64,000 bases of DNA from Delphinus delphis (taxonomy: Eukaryota > Chordata > Mammalia > Artiodactyla > Delphinidae), in contig NC_082695.1 in NCBI RefSeq assembly GCF_949987515.2, forward strand, positions 68,552,265 through 68,616,264, read 5' to 3'. Both the position numbers and the translations under genes were made by a program. Every line of letters begins with the position of its first letter. Position 1 is the first letter of the stretch. The notes beneath the pieces were generated by a model that saw nothing but the letters and a program-made list of their open reading frames with translations, did no database searches and was not told the DNA's origin. Below are positions 37,611 to 51,200 of the stretch, one piece after another.

Positions 37611-39319
37611 TAGACAGTGAAATTTGATTCACATAGTTGTTATAATAATGAAATAATATTGGATATATGTCATAGATTCCATGTTCAAGGTTTCCTAACT
37701 AAAACTTCATGGAGTATACTAGCATACATTAGAAATTTGGCTAATTCACTCAAACTATATTACAGTCAAATTTAAACTTTGAAAAGGTATACACTCTGAA
37801 TCAGGATATCCTAATTAGTCATCTTCAAAGTGTGACTGCTGCCCGAGAGCTCAGAGTCATTTCTTTGTGTGTGTTTCCCTTTATTCCTATAAATACAAAC
37901 ACATTTGTACATGTGTGTGGGCTAATTTACATCAGCATCTTTCTTTTGTTTCTCCTTCTAAACAGTGGTAGATGATTAAAAGCGTAAATGATGGACAGTC
38001 CTCCTACATATACGTATTGAAAGTATTAAAACTGAATATGAAAATTTATATTTTAGTTTTACCTTGCCTAACAAATGAAAGATGAGACATATTTTTTAAT
38101 GCCATAAAAAAGAGAAAGAAATCTTAATGAAGTAGAAGAATTTGACACAGCAGTAGCAGAGGAAACTAGGGATCTAAAAATGGATGATAATGAAAGGTTG
38201 GAAGTTTAATGAAAAGTGAAAATAAAGCACAGCAGAGCATATGATATGGGGCCAGTGACAATTCAGGCAGGTGCAGAAATGCAGAGATGTGACCTCCATG
38301 AATACTAAAAAGGCATCAAGCTATTTCTTTTCAGCAACGGTTTCCATGTTGGTATGTGTAATTCTATAAATCATTGATCTTTCGAATTTCAAAAAAATGA
38401 CTTTAGTTTGTGATTCTTTGACTGATCCAACCTTGCTTCAATCTAGGAAAGCATCTGGGTGGATATTTCATACAATATCAGTGAAATGAAGAAGGGCATG
38501 CATGTTATTAAGGATAGTGTAAAGAAGACACAGGAGTAATGTTCATTTGCAATTTCAATGTAAAATAATACTTTATATCTGACACCGCTTTGGTATAATT
38601 TTTAATGTAATTCTTAAGCCCATCCATCTGATTCTGTTATTGAAGACAGAACAGAATATTTATTGGCAGAATAAATTACTTCACAACTTATAATTATAAA
38701 AATAAAAGGAAAACAAATGAAAATGAATATTTTACATAATTTATGTAGATTCCATTCACACACTGAACTGTAATGCTGGGGCCTTATTCTCGACTTTGGT
38801 TTTAAATGTCATAAGTGAGAAAGATAGATTATTACTCATTAATCCAAGAATTATTATCTAGAAGTATTGCAACATTTAGGATTTAGAAAATGCCTGTCCT
38901 TAAATAAAAGGATTTCATGACTCTAATCCAACAAGCATCACTCTGCAAGGGACCCCAGCTTCCCTCTATCAGATGCACTTGAGAGAGAACACATGAACTT
39001 CAGGGGCCCCTAGGGGTGGGTACTTCAACCTCGTCTGCTTTCATCTTTACAATAAACTCATCTCTTGTACTTCAATCTGATGTCCTCTTCTCTCTACTGA
39101 ACCTATGCATGCCGAGGTCACATACAGATGAATTTAATTACAATTAACAGTCACCTGCTTCCCAGCTGTAAGTCACAAAGCCCTGTTCTCCTTGACTTTC
39201 TGGATGTTATACAAGGGAGATGTTGTGAAAATCAAATGTTTAATCCACATAAGCACCTAAAACATGGGCATGGCATATATTTAAATGTTTAATAAATGTT
39301 ATCTATGCCAATGTCTCTT

Positions 39320-39412
39320 TTTCTCATTATTCTAAGTGTTCCTTAATATGAGGGATGATGTTATATTCATCTCTGTATCCCTCCTAACTCAGTAAATATT
39401 TATTGAATTAAT
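39320..39412 (+). repeat. L2/MIR 3'-end fragment
   Basis: ttatattcatctctgtatcc and agtaaatatttattgaatta are the usual 3' terminal motifs of L2-type repeats. Confidence 0.5.
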
Positions 39413-40054
39413 CAGTTCAGCCACACCTGTACAGATGTTTGTAAGTATAGACTCATGTTTAGGACTTCCTCTTTGTGTGACTAACTTAACATATGATCAT
39501 GTGTAAATATATATGTGTTATAGAGAGCATTAGATTTCCTATAAGGCCAGAGAAATTCTTACCATAAAAAATTTATATTGGGACTATAGAAAAATGGAAT
39601 AAAAGCAAAAATAAAATGCAAATAACTTTTTTTCTTAATTAATTATCCCCAAAGTATCCATGTTATGCTAAGATGCTTGCAAAGATTTTATTCTGAGGAG
39701 CTGTCATCTCTAAGTTAGCTCTGTTTTAATTGTTTTTCTGGGAAGAAACACTTTTTTGTTCAGATTCCTCCACCTAGTATATCATTAGTTTACAGCGTTC
39801 CACTTCTTCAAACCATTGGGATTGTAGAGCATCAATCCAGACAGCCTAATATTTAGTGTAGACTGTAAGTAGTTTTGCCAGTTTGTTCTTAAGCACTGTC
39901 CCTGGAACCAGTTGACATGAATAGGTTACTAACAGATTTTATGAATTAATCAACATTTATTGGTGCCCATGCCAACTTGCCCTGTGTTCAAAAGCAGAGG
40001 GACCAAATTTTATAGGCAAGCTTAGCTATAGGAATGTGCTTCTTACTGTTATCG

Positions 40055-40205
40055 CTAATATTTATTGAGTAGTTATTAGTGCAAGGCCCTGCTCCACACA
40101 CTTCACAACACTGTATTTTTCCCTACTTTACAGATGTCAAAACTAAGGTAGAGGTCACAAAAGCTAGTAAGCAGCAGAGCCAGGTCATATAAGCAAGTAA
40201 AGAAG
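40055..40205 (+). repeat. MIR SINE, sense
   Basis: tattgagtagttattagtgc, ttttccctactttacagatg and agctagtaagcagcagagcc follow the MIR order. Confidence 0.65.
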
Positions 40206-41554
40206 GGGGATTCAGTGTGGAAATATATTGTTTCTCTTATTCTATAATAAATGTCTCATATTAGGTCCTTCAAGAAAAAAGCTCAGGGCTACATATAAAT
40301 TCTTTCAATCCACAAATTATGTGTACAGGACAGCACACACTTGCTAAGGGGAGGAATTCAAGTGACTATATGTACGATTCATTTACAAGTTTGAGAACTT
40401 AATCTACTCTACAGAATGCTTCATCACCATGTGCTTAAACCAGCATGCTCCACCACATTGAGAGGAGTTTCCAGACCAAATGCCTCTGATTGGCTTTAAT
40501 GAACCTATTGTAATTGATAAATTACTTGACATTTCGAAGAGAAAAGCAATGAACTATGTCCTTCCCCTCTGCCTCATGAAACAATGAAGCGTTGTCAAAT
40601 AAGACAAATAAAGAAAGTCCCAATAGATAAACGTGGATTCCACTCACTTCCACCAAGCATCTAATCCTATCTATTGTATCTATTTATTTGTAAATAGTAC
40701 GGAAATTGATAGTAAGAAGAAGAGAATAATAACTAAAAATACTGTAGAAAAACACTGTCCACTTTTTTTCCTGACTGTGTAAGGCAAGAATAGCCAGTGT
40801 GCCATCTGTGAAAAGTAGGAGAAATTTATATTGTAAAAAACTAGGCAAAATTCATTAACACCGTTGTTACAGTCCACCTTTGGGACTTGATGGCTTTAAA
40901 TTCCTAATATGGAAAATTATCAAATTGTGGTAGTTTATTATTGTTCTTATATATTCTTGGCTTTCTGAAATGAGGAGTTAAATGCCATTTATAAACTTTC
41001 ATTAAAGTGAGATTTAAGGGTTACATATCAACGAGCACAGTACCTAGAACAAAATGTATGATAAATTTAAATACCTTCTCTTTCCTCCAATATTCTGTGT
41101 TTTCATATTATTTAATTGGTCAAAAGTGTGTGTAATATGATTAGTAAAGTATAATATGATATAAATGTTAGAATATCATATGAAACCCAAACTAGAAATA
41201 TTTTTCATCAGTAAGAAGTGATTTATTATCACCTAATATTAAGACATTATTCCCAATCTTCGCTTTTAAAGAATATATTTTTCAGAAGCTGTGCAATTAT
41301 ATGATTTAGAACATAGCATTTTTTTTTCAGTTTGTACCTGTTTTAATTTTTACTGCTTTACAGAGTGATTTGAATGTGGGTCATATTAAATTCTTCCTCA
41401 TTGTGAGAACATCAGTTTTTTTTTAGTTCTTCTGATCACACAAATTATTTTTATTTCCAGCCTATCTTTAATCTTTTCTTGGTACAGTCACTTTAGAAAA
41501 CTTTGTATCTATTAAAACTTAACATATGTTTAACCTTCATAGGGGGTCCCCCAC

Positions 41555-42012
41555 CACCAGTATTTCCACTCCTAGGTATAAATGAATGAAGGAAATGAGT
41601 GCAATTGTCCAGCAGAAGACACAAACTAAAATTTTCATAGCAGCTTTATTCTCATAACTCCAAACTAGAAATTGATCCAAATGCCATTCATCAGTAGAGC
41701 AGATAAATATAAATTAGAATAATTGTACATTGTAATACTGTGGAGCAACAAAACAAAACAAAAAACTATTGCTACATGCAACAATATGAATGGATCTCAA
41801 GAAGTAAGCGAAAGAAGCCAGCCTCTGGGAAAGAGAACACACAACTATGGTTTTGCTTTTAGTAAGCTCAAAATAAACTAATCTGTGGAGTTAGAGGTGG
41901 TAATAAGTAGTGGTTACTATCAGAAAGATACTGACTAAGAAGGGACACAGTGAGCTTTCCAGGTTATTGAAAATGTTCTATATCTTGATCTAGGTGGTGT
42001 TTAAATGGGGAT

Positions 42013-42045
<33 letters not shown>

Positions 42046-42120
42046 ACTTTATCCAGTCATACATTCAAGGTTTATGCACTTTCCTATATGTTATACCTTA
42101 ATTTAAAAAATAAAATTGCA
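41555..42120 (+). mobile_element. Old L1 3' end, 5'-truncated
   Basis: ccactcctaggtataaatg, atagcagctttattctcata and gcaacaatatgaatggatct are eroded L1 ORF2-end and 3' UTR motifs. A (CA)n tract is embedded at 42015-42044, and the element ends ttaatttaaaaaataaaat. Diverged, so an ancient L1. Confidence 0.65.
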
Positions 42121-42487
42121 AAATTATAAACTTTTTTTTTGTGACCAAATTTGTTGACAAAAACTCTAAATATGAAAAATATTTTATTGTAATCTTATAA
42201 TCTTTCTATTAATTGATTCATTCAATATATATTTGCTGAGTGTGCCCCATGTGCTTAACACACATCAATATTGGGGATGAAGCATCAAAAGGACAAAAAT
42301 CCTGGTTCCTGTGAAGGTTATATTCTGTATTTGATAAGAAAACCATAGCAGAATTAAATGAAATTAAAAAATAAAGTCTATCTCCTAAATAATGAAATAT
42401 TTTTTGAAAGAATGTTTGTTGACCTAATTCATGAAAAACAAGCTCTGATAAACATTTTACCACACGTTACATTGCTAATAACCTTTA

Positions 42488-42583
42488 TCAAGTACTAACA
42501 AAATAAGTGACTATAATTCCTATCATGTTTATCACTTATTCATCAAAGTCAAACAAAATGAGTGATTATAATTCCTATCATGT
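42488..42583. repeat. Two-unit tandem duplication, 55-bp period
   Basis: The segment with GACTATAATTCCTATCATGT (42498-42528) recurs at 42553-42583 with two differences; similarity extends about 10 bp further left. Confidence 0.85.
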
Positions 42584-42977
42584 CCGGAAAGGTCCAGGAG
42601 CTAATATTTAAGTAAGTATCCATTTGTTCATTTAATTATTGAGTCAGTAAATATTAATTGAATGTCAGTTTGGAGGATTTAAAGATTAATCAGGCATATA
42701 TCATGCCCTCATAGTGATTACTTTTGAGAAGGCAAAATCAGAGTAGGAGTTAAATAAATTCAGGGTAAATATAAGCACCCCAGGAAAACAGATTATTGTC
42801 CAAGTTCAAATTAAAGAAGAGGGACATAACAAAAATGGCCCTTAAATTTTTGAAGATGCTGAAAGCCTTTCTCCTCTATTAAATTTGTAAATTTGTCATG
42901 AAAAAAGATAAGGAATACTCTGATTTATATATATTAAGCATTTACTGAATGCTACTTATATGACTGTTGTGGGGCAG

Positions 42978-42979
<2 letters not shown>

Positions 42980-43026
<47 letters not shown>

Positions 43027-43027
43027 T
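42980..43027. repeat. (TTTA)n microsatellite
   Basis: Pure tetranucleotide run of about 12 units. Confidence 0.95.
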
Positions 43028-43836
43028 ATGATTCATCCAAGACATCTAGAATAGTACTTGAGATATTACAGTTATTCAGTGAATGGCTATCATTGAATTA
43101 CTAACTTGATAGAATATTCACTTTTTGATATAGTAAATATCCATTAGAAGTATTATAAAGAAAGCTGTATATGTTCTTCCTCCTTCCATGAAGGATTGGA
43201 ACAATCAAAATGCAAGTAAGAGAAGCAAAATACCTAGAAAACCCACGAAGAAAAATAAATTGCTCCTTTGTTAATAGAATTGGCTCACCAAATGCTCTCT
43301 GGTAACCTGCTTGCATCTATGACACAGAGATTTAATTACAAAGTGTGAGAAAAAGAAAAGGGATGTATTTCTTCTTTTCACTTTTTAAGGGATAATAAAG
43401 TTTGCATTTAAAAAGATTAAGCAACAAGAGTGACCGTTAGAGTGACATATTTCATCATAAAACTGTGGAGGTCCTGAAATGCACAATATCTTAAGCCCTT
43501 AATCCACTCTAGGAAATCTCCCGTGTGTTTTTATTGGTTCCTCTGGGAAGGTTATCACTGGAAAGCTGTAATTAAATGGCAGTATTTAGTATCATGGCAG
43601 GTGCTTTTTGCCTAAGAGTTTTGGGGGCTCCCTAGATGGATAACTGGGCCACTAAGTGAGAAAAACAAATGCAGTCATTTTTCATCTCTCCAGGAAAATT
43701 TTGAAGTGCCTGGAATTACCTACCTGATTATCCTTATGAACAGTGAAAAAGACATGCTTTCTCTTTTCACAGAGGGTTGGAGTTTCTCTTTCGTGACTTT
43801 GGCAATAATGATCTCACCTTGTTTTATTTCTTCTAG

Positions 43837-43886
43837 TGCCAAGTGCCCCGCCTCAGAATGTCTCCCTGGAAATAGTTAATTCAAGG
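43837..43886 (+). CDS. DCC: DCC exon: start of FNIII repeat 3 (50 nt)
   Basis: A 50-nt internal exon. Its first two bases complete the valine codon begun at 37602; it then reads PSAPPQNVSLEIVNSR and stops in phase 0 at donor gtgagt (43887). P-S-A-P-P-x-N-V-S-L-E is the A strand of an FNIII repeat. In DCC the next residues (SIKVSW) must come from an exon beyond the window, at least 20.1 kb away. The acceptor has a good pyrimidine tract (gttttatttcttctag). Its boundaries are supported by frame continuity with the previous exon and by the DCC sequence I recall. The N-V-S triplet is a potential N-glycosylation site. Confidence 0.93.
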
Positions 43887-44157
43887 GTGAGTTGTGGAAA
43901 TGTTTACTACTTCATTACCAATACATGTGTAACTTTCAATCACCCATCCACTGCTTGGGGTGGATGGTGGCTTCCATGTGAGGAAATGTTCCAGAACAAC
44001 ACAGTGAGTGGCATTAATCCCACATCTTCCACCACACTTGAATGAATTAAATGAAGGAGTTGTTTGCTTCTAGTACACTTGATTTTATAAATGTTATCAT
44101 GATTAAAGGCTATTCCATCAGGTAACAAAGTTGTCTATTTACCTATACTTATCAGTA

Positions 44158-44477
44158 CAGTAAGTCCCCCACTTAACGAACCTTCAAGTTGCGAACTTTC
44201 AAAGATGCGAACATGCCTCTGTGTGCCAGCTGTTGTACTGTACTACTGTACTTTTCAGGGTACTGTACTGTAAGATTAAAAATGTGTTCTTTATTTTTTG
44301 TGTTTGTTTTTTTATGTATTATTTGTGTGAAAAGTATTACAAACCTATTACAGTATAGTACTATGTAGCCGATTGTGTTCGTTGGGTACCTAGGCTAACT
44401 TTGTTGGACTTATGAACAAATTGGACTTTTGAATGCACTCTCAGAATGGAACTCATTTGTATGTGGGGGACTTACTG
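44158..44477 (+). mobile_element. Tc/mariner-type non-autonomous transposon
   Basis: 320 bp with inverted ends CAGTAAGTCCCCCAC (44158) and gtgggggacttactg (ending 44477) between TA duplications at 44156-44157 and 44478-44479. The interior repeats TACTGTACT units and has gttggacttatgaacaaatt. It is probably a Tigger-like deletion derivative; I do not recall the exact family. Confidence 0.85.
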
Positions 44478-45896
44478 TATAGGACATAATGTGCTAGATG
44501 GAACAATTGAATGTAGGAATGAAAAAAGTAATTACAAGAGTTGGGATAAAGAGAGACTTTGTTTCCTGGTAGATTTAATTTGAATTGAATATTTCATCCT
44601 CATTCCTCTTCTTCTCTTATAAATATAGACATGGAAGGCTGTTCTTGAGGTCTGATAAGGTTATCTGTATGAAGCAGTATTAATCAGTGATTAATGTTTT
44701 ACTGGCCTGAAAAGTTGATACAACTTTCAAAAGGGTTTAAATTAGGCTGGGTGTAGCTGAAGATAAGGAGTTAATGCCAGAATCAGTTTTCTAGAAATAT
44801 CTCCTTTTTCAAGTGTGTCTCATTCAGCATTGGAAAGAAGCGAAAACCACACAGTAGAGGAAAGCAAAAGTAAGATTGGCCTGGCTTGCCTCTGTCATCA
44901 TCTGGTTGTGTGTGCTTAGCGAAATAATTTCACTCTCCCTGGGTCTCAGTGAGGAGACTAGCCTAACCGGTCTCCAAGCTCTAGAAGATGACAGGAAAAT
45001 CATATGTGTCTCAGAGAAAGTCATACTCTGATTTTTAATCCTAGCTTCCTCTTCTAGTAACTGTATACGATGTCAGAAAAGTTTCGAACCTCAGTAAACT
45101 TCAGTTTCTCTATATTCATACAGTGTGCATGTTAATCCCTCCCTTATTGATTTGTCATGAGGAAGTAGTAATATAGCATATGCAAAGGATCTAACTTAGC
45201 ATCAGTAGCTATTACTTCACTCAATGTACAATTTCTTGCCATATTTTGCAAAAGTCTCTGACGAAGCCATATTTTGTGATTTTGATCAGATTTACCTCTG
45301 TCAAATGAGTTTACCTTTTGGAGCTAGTGAAATGTCTCTAAAATGGTTATCCTCTTATAATTTTAGGCACTAATTGGATAAGAATGAATGAAACAAATTT
45401 AAACTTAGAAGGGAGAAAAATAAATGAACTAAGGGAAGAAAAATGAGCTAAAGGAAAATAACGAGAAATAGACATCACCCTAAAAATGACATTATTATTT
45501 ACAACATTAAATATTTTACAGATGTTTACAGCTATTCTAGTTAACAGGTTGCCAAATCAAAGTCAAGTAGATTTTTATAATTATTGCAGGTTGCTAATGA
45601 ATGAAACTGGGAGACCATATTGTAGTTTCTCTTGTTTTAATGACTCATTTTTACTAGAGTTTCACCCGATTTACATCTTTCCTTCAGGACAGAACATAGA
45701 AATTGATATAAGCTATTTTGTGTGTGTATGCTCGTATCCCATAAAAAGTCTACTTTAGCAAAGGATGCATGTTTTCTTCTGGAATGTGAATAAGGCATTA
45801 TTGAATGACCCTGGTTGCTGACTGTCTTTGAATATGAATTTATTACCCTCCTGTAGGAGGGAATTCCTGGATTGCAAAATTGACTTTTTCGACTGA

Positions 45897-45956
45897 TATA
45901 TATATATATACATACACACACACACACATAAACACGCACACACACACATACACATA
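45897..45956. repeat. (TA)n/(CA)n microsatellite
   Basis: TATATATA followed by (CA)n with interruptions. Confidence 0.88.
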
Positions 45957-46652
45957 ATCAAATATCACAGGCCATGCTCTTCTAAAATCTACAGTGTTTG
46001 CAGAAACCAAATATTAACACCCCTGCTTCTATCTTCCTGAAGTTATCTGTGTAATGTTGGACTACCAGAAAATTTAACTTGTTCATTAGCTTTTCAGAAT
46101 GAATACAGCAGGCCCAGGCACTAGAAAGCTTTTTGCTCTCCTCTCCCTCCCTCTGTTATCTTCTTTCCTAGCTTTTCAGGCATTATAAATTATTTTTCTT
46201 GGATTCTTACCAAGAGGAAAGGAACTGGATGATCAAAGCACTGTTTTATCATTCCCAATACGTTGATGCAGAGAAAAACAATAATATGATATTTTTATAT
46301 TTGTCTCTTGTTTGAAACAAAAGAAAAGCTCTCAAATATACTAATATTTGCCCCAGATGATTACCACTTTAAGGAAGAAATTTGTAAAGAAAGAAACATT
46401 GTAGTTGAATAGTGTTGTATTCTTTTAGACTAATAGAATTATGACTTTAATGTTATTCATTTACTTGGAATTTTTATTTAATATAGAAGGAACAGTCATA
46501 TTTTAAGTTTTATTCTATATCATATCTGTAATTATGGAATATAATTGACCATTTTATTGACGGTCAATGAGAAAATTTCTTGGTATTTCCACACAGATGG
46601 CTAGGATTTCTGTACAAAGAACCGAGAAGTGAATACAAGGTATAAAATTATC

Positions 46653-46655
<3 letters not shown>

Positions 46656-46701
<46 letters not shown>
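46656..46701. repeat. (TA)n microsatellite
   Basis: Pure TA run of about 23 units joined directly to the T run of the following SINE stub. Confidence 0.95.
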
Positions 46702-46719
<18 letters not shown>

Positions 46720-46735
46720 TGGTACGTGGGCCTCT
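46702..46735 (-). mobile_element. Extremely 5'-truncated CHR-type SINE
   Basis: A T run of 19, then only ggtacgtgggcctct, the last 15 bp of the short-form SINE body in antisense, before unrelated sequence. It is bounded on the left by a (TA)n tract, so the target duplication cannot be defined. Confidence 0.7.
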
Positions 46736-46807
46736 GAAAAAGGCCCTGAAAAAAAAAAAAGGATTTTTTTTTCAGTTAAGCTTTGACGGTTAAAGAAATA
46801 ATTTATT

Positions 46808-46912
46808 TCTTTTTTTAATTAATTTTTTATTGGAGTATAGTTGATTTACAATGTTGTGTTAGTTTCTGCTGTACAGCAAAGTGAATCAGTTATACATATA
46901 CATACATATACA
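46808..46912 (-). mobile_element. L1 3' UTR stub
   Basis: About 105 bp of antisense L1 3' UTR (ttattggagtatagttgatt, then caaagtgaatcagttatac). Confidence 0.82.
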
Positions 46913-46986
46913 GGAAGGATTTTGACTGAGGTCTGTGTCTTCTGTCATTGGGCTAGTGATAATTCTCTTATCAACAGAAGTGACAG

Positions 46987-47196
46987 GGCTTCCCTGGTGG
47001 CACAGTGGTTGAGAGTCCGCCTGCCGATGCAGGGGACACGGGTTCGTGCCCCGGTCCGGGAAGATCCCACATGCCGCGGAGCGGCTGGGCCCGTGAGCCA
47101 TGGCCGCTGAGCCTGTGCGTCCGGAGCCTGTGCTCCGCAATGGGAGAGGCCACAACAGTGAGAGGCCCACGTACCGCAAAAAAAAAAAAAAAAAAA
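46987..47196 (+). mobile_element. CHR-type SINE, short form
   Basis: Sense short SINE with an A tail of about 20. The perfect duplication AAGTGACAG lies at 46978-46986 and 47197-47205. Low divergence suggests a recent copy. Confidence 0.94.
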
Positions 47197-48239
47197 AAGT
47201 GACAGCCAAGCAGATAGCTGAGTGAGGCTTTTGCATTTGGTTCCCACCTGGGATATTCACTTGGTAGCCACTGTGAGCAAAATAGTCAACATAAGGAGAA
47301 GAGGAGAAACTGGAAGAAGTAAAAACAAAGAGCCAGTTGAATTATGATGTTAATGTGCAGGTCTTCTGTTTTTCTGGCGGGGGCATGCCTTGTTTTTTTT
47401 TTATTCTGTAATTGGGGTTGTCTTCTCTTGGCTGTGCAGAGAGCACTTACATTAACAGTTTCCTGCTGTCTGGCAACCTCACCTCTCTGAAACTGCACAG
47501 TTCGTGTAGGTGTTCTGGAACCACTTCTACTGTCACACCATGATGCTTATAAATGTTAATCTTCCTCTTTTGTGTTGTATAAAGGCCTTAGATAGCTCAT
47601 GAAAAATATTTTTTGTTTGTTTGTTTCTCTCTGAATCATCCTAAATCCTTCGTAAAATACACTTTGGCCACTGAGTTACTTGGAACTGGAGCTCTGAGTC
47701 CTCCGCTTACAAATGTGGTAGATTTCTCAAATTTAATGTAGAGAAGGAGGAGACATAGGAGAACTTAGATGATTGATTCCGTGTAAAGATAAATTAGAAG
47801 CTGGCATTTACAATAATATTTACACTCGCAAACTTCACACTGTTATTTGTATTCAGTCATAATATACAGAACATTTTTTTTAACATTATTATTGGAGTAT
47901 AATTTCTTTACAGTGGTGTTAGTTTCTGCTTTATAACAAAGTGAATCAGTTATACATATATCCCCATATCTCTTCCCTCTTGCATCTCCCTCCCTCCCAC
48001 CCTCTCTATCCCACCTCTCTAGCTGGTCACAAAGCACCAAGCTGATCTCCCTATGCTATGTGACTGCTTCCCACTAGCTATCTATTTTACATTTGGTAGT
48101 GTATATATGTCCATGCCACTCTCTCACTTCATCCCAGCTTACCCTTCCTCCTTCCACTGTCCTCAAGTCCATTCTCTAGTAGGTCTGCATCTTTATTACC
48201 ATCTTGCCCTAGGTTCTTCATGACCATTTTTTTTTTTGA

Positions 48240-51200
48240 GATTCCATATATGTTAGCATACGGTATTTGTTTTTCTCTTTCTGACTTACTTCACTCTCTA
48301 TGACAGATTCTAGTCCATCCACCTCACTACAAATAACTCAGTTCTGTTTCTTTTTATGGCTGAGTAATATTCCATTGTATATATGTGCCACATCTTCTTT
48401 ATCCATCCGTCGACGGACACTTAGGTTGCTTCCATGTCCTGGCTATTGTGAATAGAGCTGCAATGCACATTGTGGTACATGACTCTTTTTGAATTATGGC
48501 TTTCTCAAGGTATATGCCCAGTAGTGGGATTGCTGGGTCGTATGATAGTTCTATTTTTAGTTTTTTAAGGAACCTCCATACTGTTCTCCATAGTGGCTGT
48601 ATCAATTTACATTCCCACCAACAGTGTATGAGGGTTTCCTTTTCTCCACACCCTCTGCAGCATTTATTTTTTCTAGATTTTTTCATGATGGCCATCCTGA
48701 CAGGTGTGAGATGATATTGCACTGTACTTTTGATTTGCATTTTCCTAATGATTAGTGATGTTGAGCATCCTTTCATGTGTTTGTTGGCAATCTGTATATC
48801 TTCTTTGGAGTAATGTCTATTTAGTTCTTCTGTCCATTTTTGGATTGGGTTTTTTGTTTTCTTGATATTGAGCTGCATGAGCTGCTTGTATATTTTGGAG
48901 ATTAATCCTTTGTCAGTTGCTTCATTTGCAAATATTTTCTCCCATTCTGAGGGTTGTCTTTTCGTCTTCTTTATGGTTTCCTTTGCTGTGCAAAAGCTTT
49001 GAAGTTTCATTAGGTCCCATTTGTTTATTTTTGTTTTTATTTCCATTTCTCTAGGAGGTTGGTCAAAAAGGATCTTGCTGTGATTTATGTCATAGAGTGT
49101 TCTGCCTATGTTTTCCTCTAAGAGTTTGATAGTTTCTGGCCTTACATTTAGGTTTTCAATCCATTTTGAGTTTATTTTTGTGTATGGTGTTAGGGAGTGT
49201 TCTAATTTCATTCTTTTACATGTAGCTGTCCAGTTTTCCCAGCACCACTTATTGAAGAGGATGTCTTTTCTCCATTGTATATTCTTGCCTCATTTATAAC
49301 AAATAAGGTTACCATATGTACATGGGTTTATCTCTGGGCTTTCTTTCCTATTCCATTGATCTATATTTCTGTTTTCATGCCAGTACCATACTGTCTTGAT
49401 TACTGTAGCTTTGTAGTATAGGCTGAAGTCCGGGAGCCTGATTCCTCCAGCTCCGTTTTTCTTTCTCAGGATTGCTTTGGGTATTCGGGGTCTTTTGTGT
49501 TTGCATACAAATTGTGAATTTTTTTGTTCTAGTTCTGTGCAAAATGCCACTGGTAGTTTGATAGGGATTGCATTAAATCTGTAGATTACTTTGGGTAGTA
49601 GAGTCATTTTCACAATATTGATTCTTCCAATCCAAGAACATGATATATCTCTCCATCTATTTGTATCTTCTTTAATTATTTCATCAGAGTCTTATAATTT
49701 TCTGCATACAGGTCTTTTGTCTCCTTAGGTAGGTTTATTCCTAGGTATTTTATTCTTTTTGTTGCAATGGTAAATGGGAGTGTTTTCTTAATTTCACTTG
49801 CAGATTTTCCATAATTAGTGTATAGGAAAGCAAGAGATTTCTGTGCGCTAATGTTGTATCCTGCAACTTTACCAAATTCATTTATTAGCTCTAGTAGTTT
49901 TCTGGTAGCATCTTTAGGATTCTCTGTGTAGAGTATCATGTCATCTGAAAACAGTGACAGCTTTACTTCTTCTTTTCCAATTTGGATTCCTTTTATTTCT
50001 TTCTCTTCTATGATTGCTGTGGCTACAACTTCCAAAGCTATGTTGAATAAGAATGGTGAGAGTGGGCAGCCTTGTCTTATTCCTGATCTTAGTGGAAATG
50101 GTTTCAGTTTTTCACCATTGAGGACGATGTTGGCTGTGCGTTTGTCATATATGGCCTTTATTATTTTGCGGTAAGTTCCCTCTATGCCTAGTTTCTGGAG
50201 GGTGTTTTTTCATAAATGGTGTTGAATTTTGTCGAAAGTTTTCTCTGCATCTAGTGAGATGATCATGTGCTTTTTCTCCTTCATTTTGTTAATATGGTGT
50301 ATCACATTGATTGATTTGCGTATACTGAAGAATCCTTGCATTCCTGGGATAAACCCCACTGGATCATGGTGTATGATCCTTTTAATGTGCTGTTGGATTC
50401 TGTTTGCTAGTATTTTGTTGAGGAATTTTGCATCTGTGTTCATCAGTGATATTGGTCTGTACTTGTCTTTTTTTGTGACATGTTTGTCTGGTTTTGGTAT
50501 CAGGGTGATGGTGGCCTCCTAGAAAGAGTTTGAGTGTTCCTTCCTCTGCTATATTTTGGAAGAGTTTGTGAAGGATAGGTGTTAGCTCTTCTCTAAATGT
50601 TTGATACAATTTGCCTGTGAAGCCATCTAGTCCTGGGCTTTTCTTTGTTGGAAGATTTTAATCGCAGTTTCAATTTCAGCGCTTGTGATTGGTCTGTATT
50701 GGTCTGTTCACATTTTCTATTTCTTCCTGGTTCAGTCTCAGAAAGTTGTGCATTTCTAAGAATTTGTCCATTTCTTCCAGGTTGTCCATTTTATTGGCAT
50801 TTAGTTGCTTGTAGTAATCTCTCATGATCCTTTGTATTTCTGCAGTGTCAGTTGTTACTTTTCCTTTTTCATTCCTAATTCTGTTGATTTGAGTCTTCTC
50901 CCATTTTTTCTTGGTGAGTCTGGCTAATGTTTTATCAATTTTGTTTGTCTTCTCAAAGAACCAGCTTTTACTTTTATTGATCTTTGCTGTCATTTCCTTC
51001 ATTTCTTTTTCATTTATTTCTGATCTGACCTTTATGACTTCTTTCCTGCTGCTAACTTTGGGTTTTTTTTGTTCTTCTTTCATTAATTGCTTTAGGTGTA
51101 AGGTTAGGTTGTTTATTTGAGATGTTTCTTGTTTCTTAATGTAGGATTGTATTCCTATAAACTTCCCTGTTAGAACTGCTTTTGCTGCATCCCATAAGTT

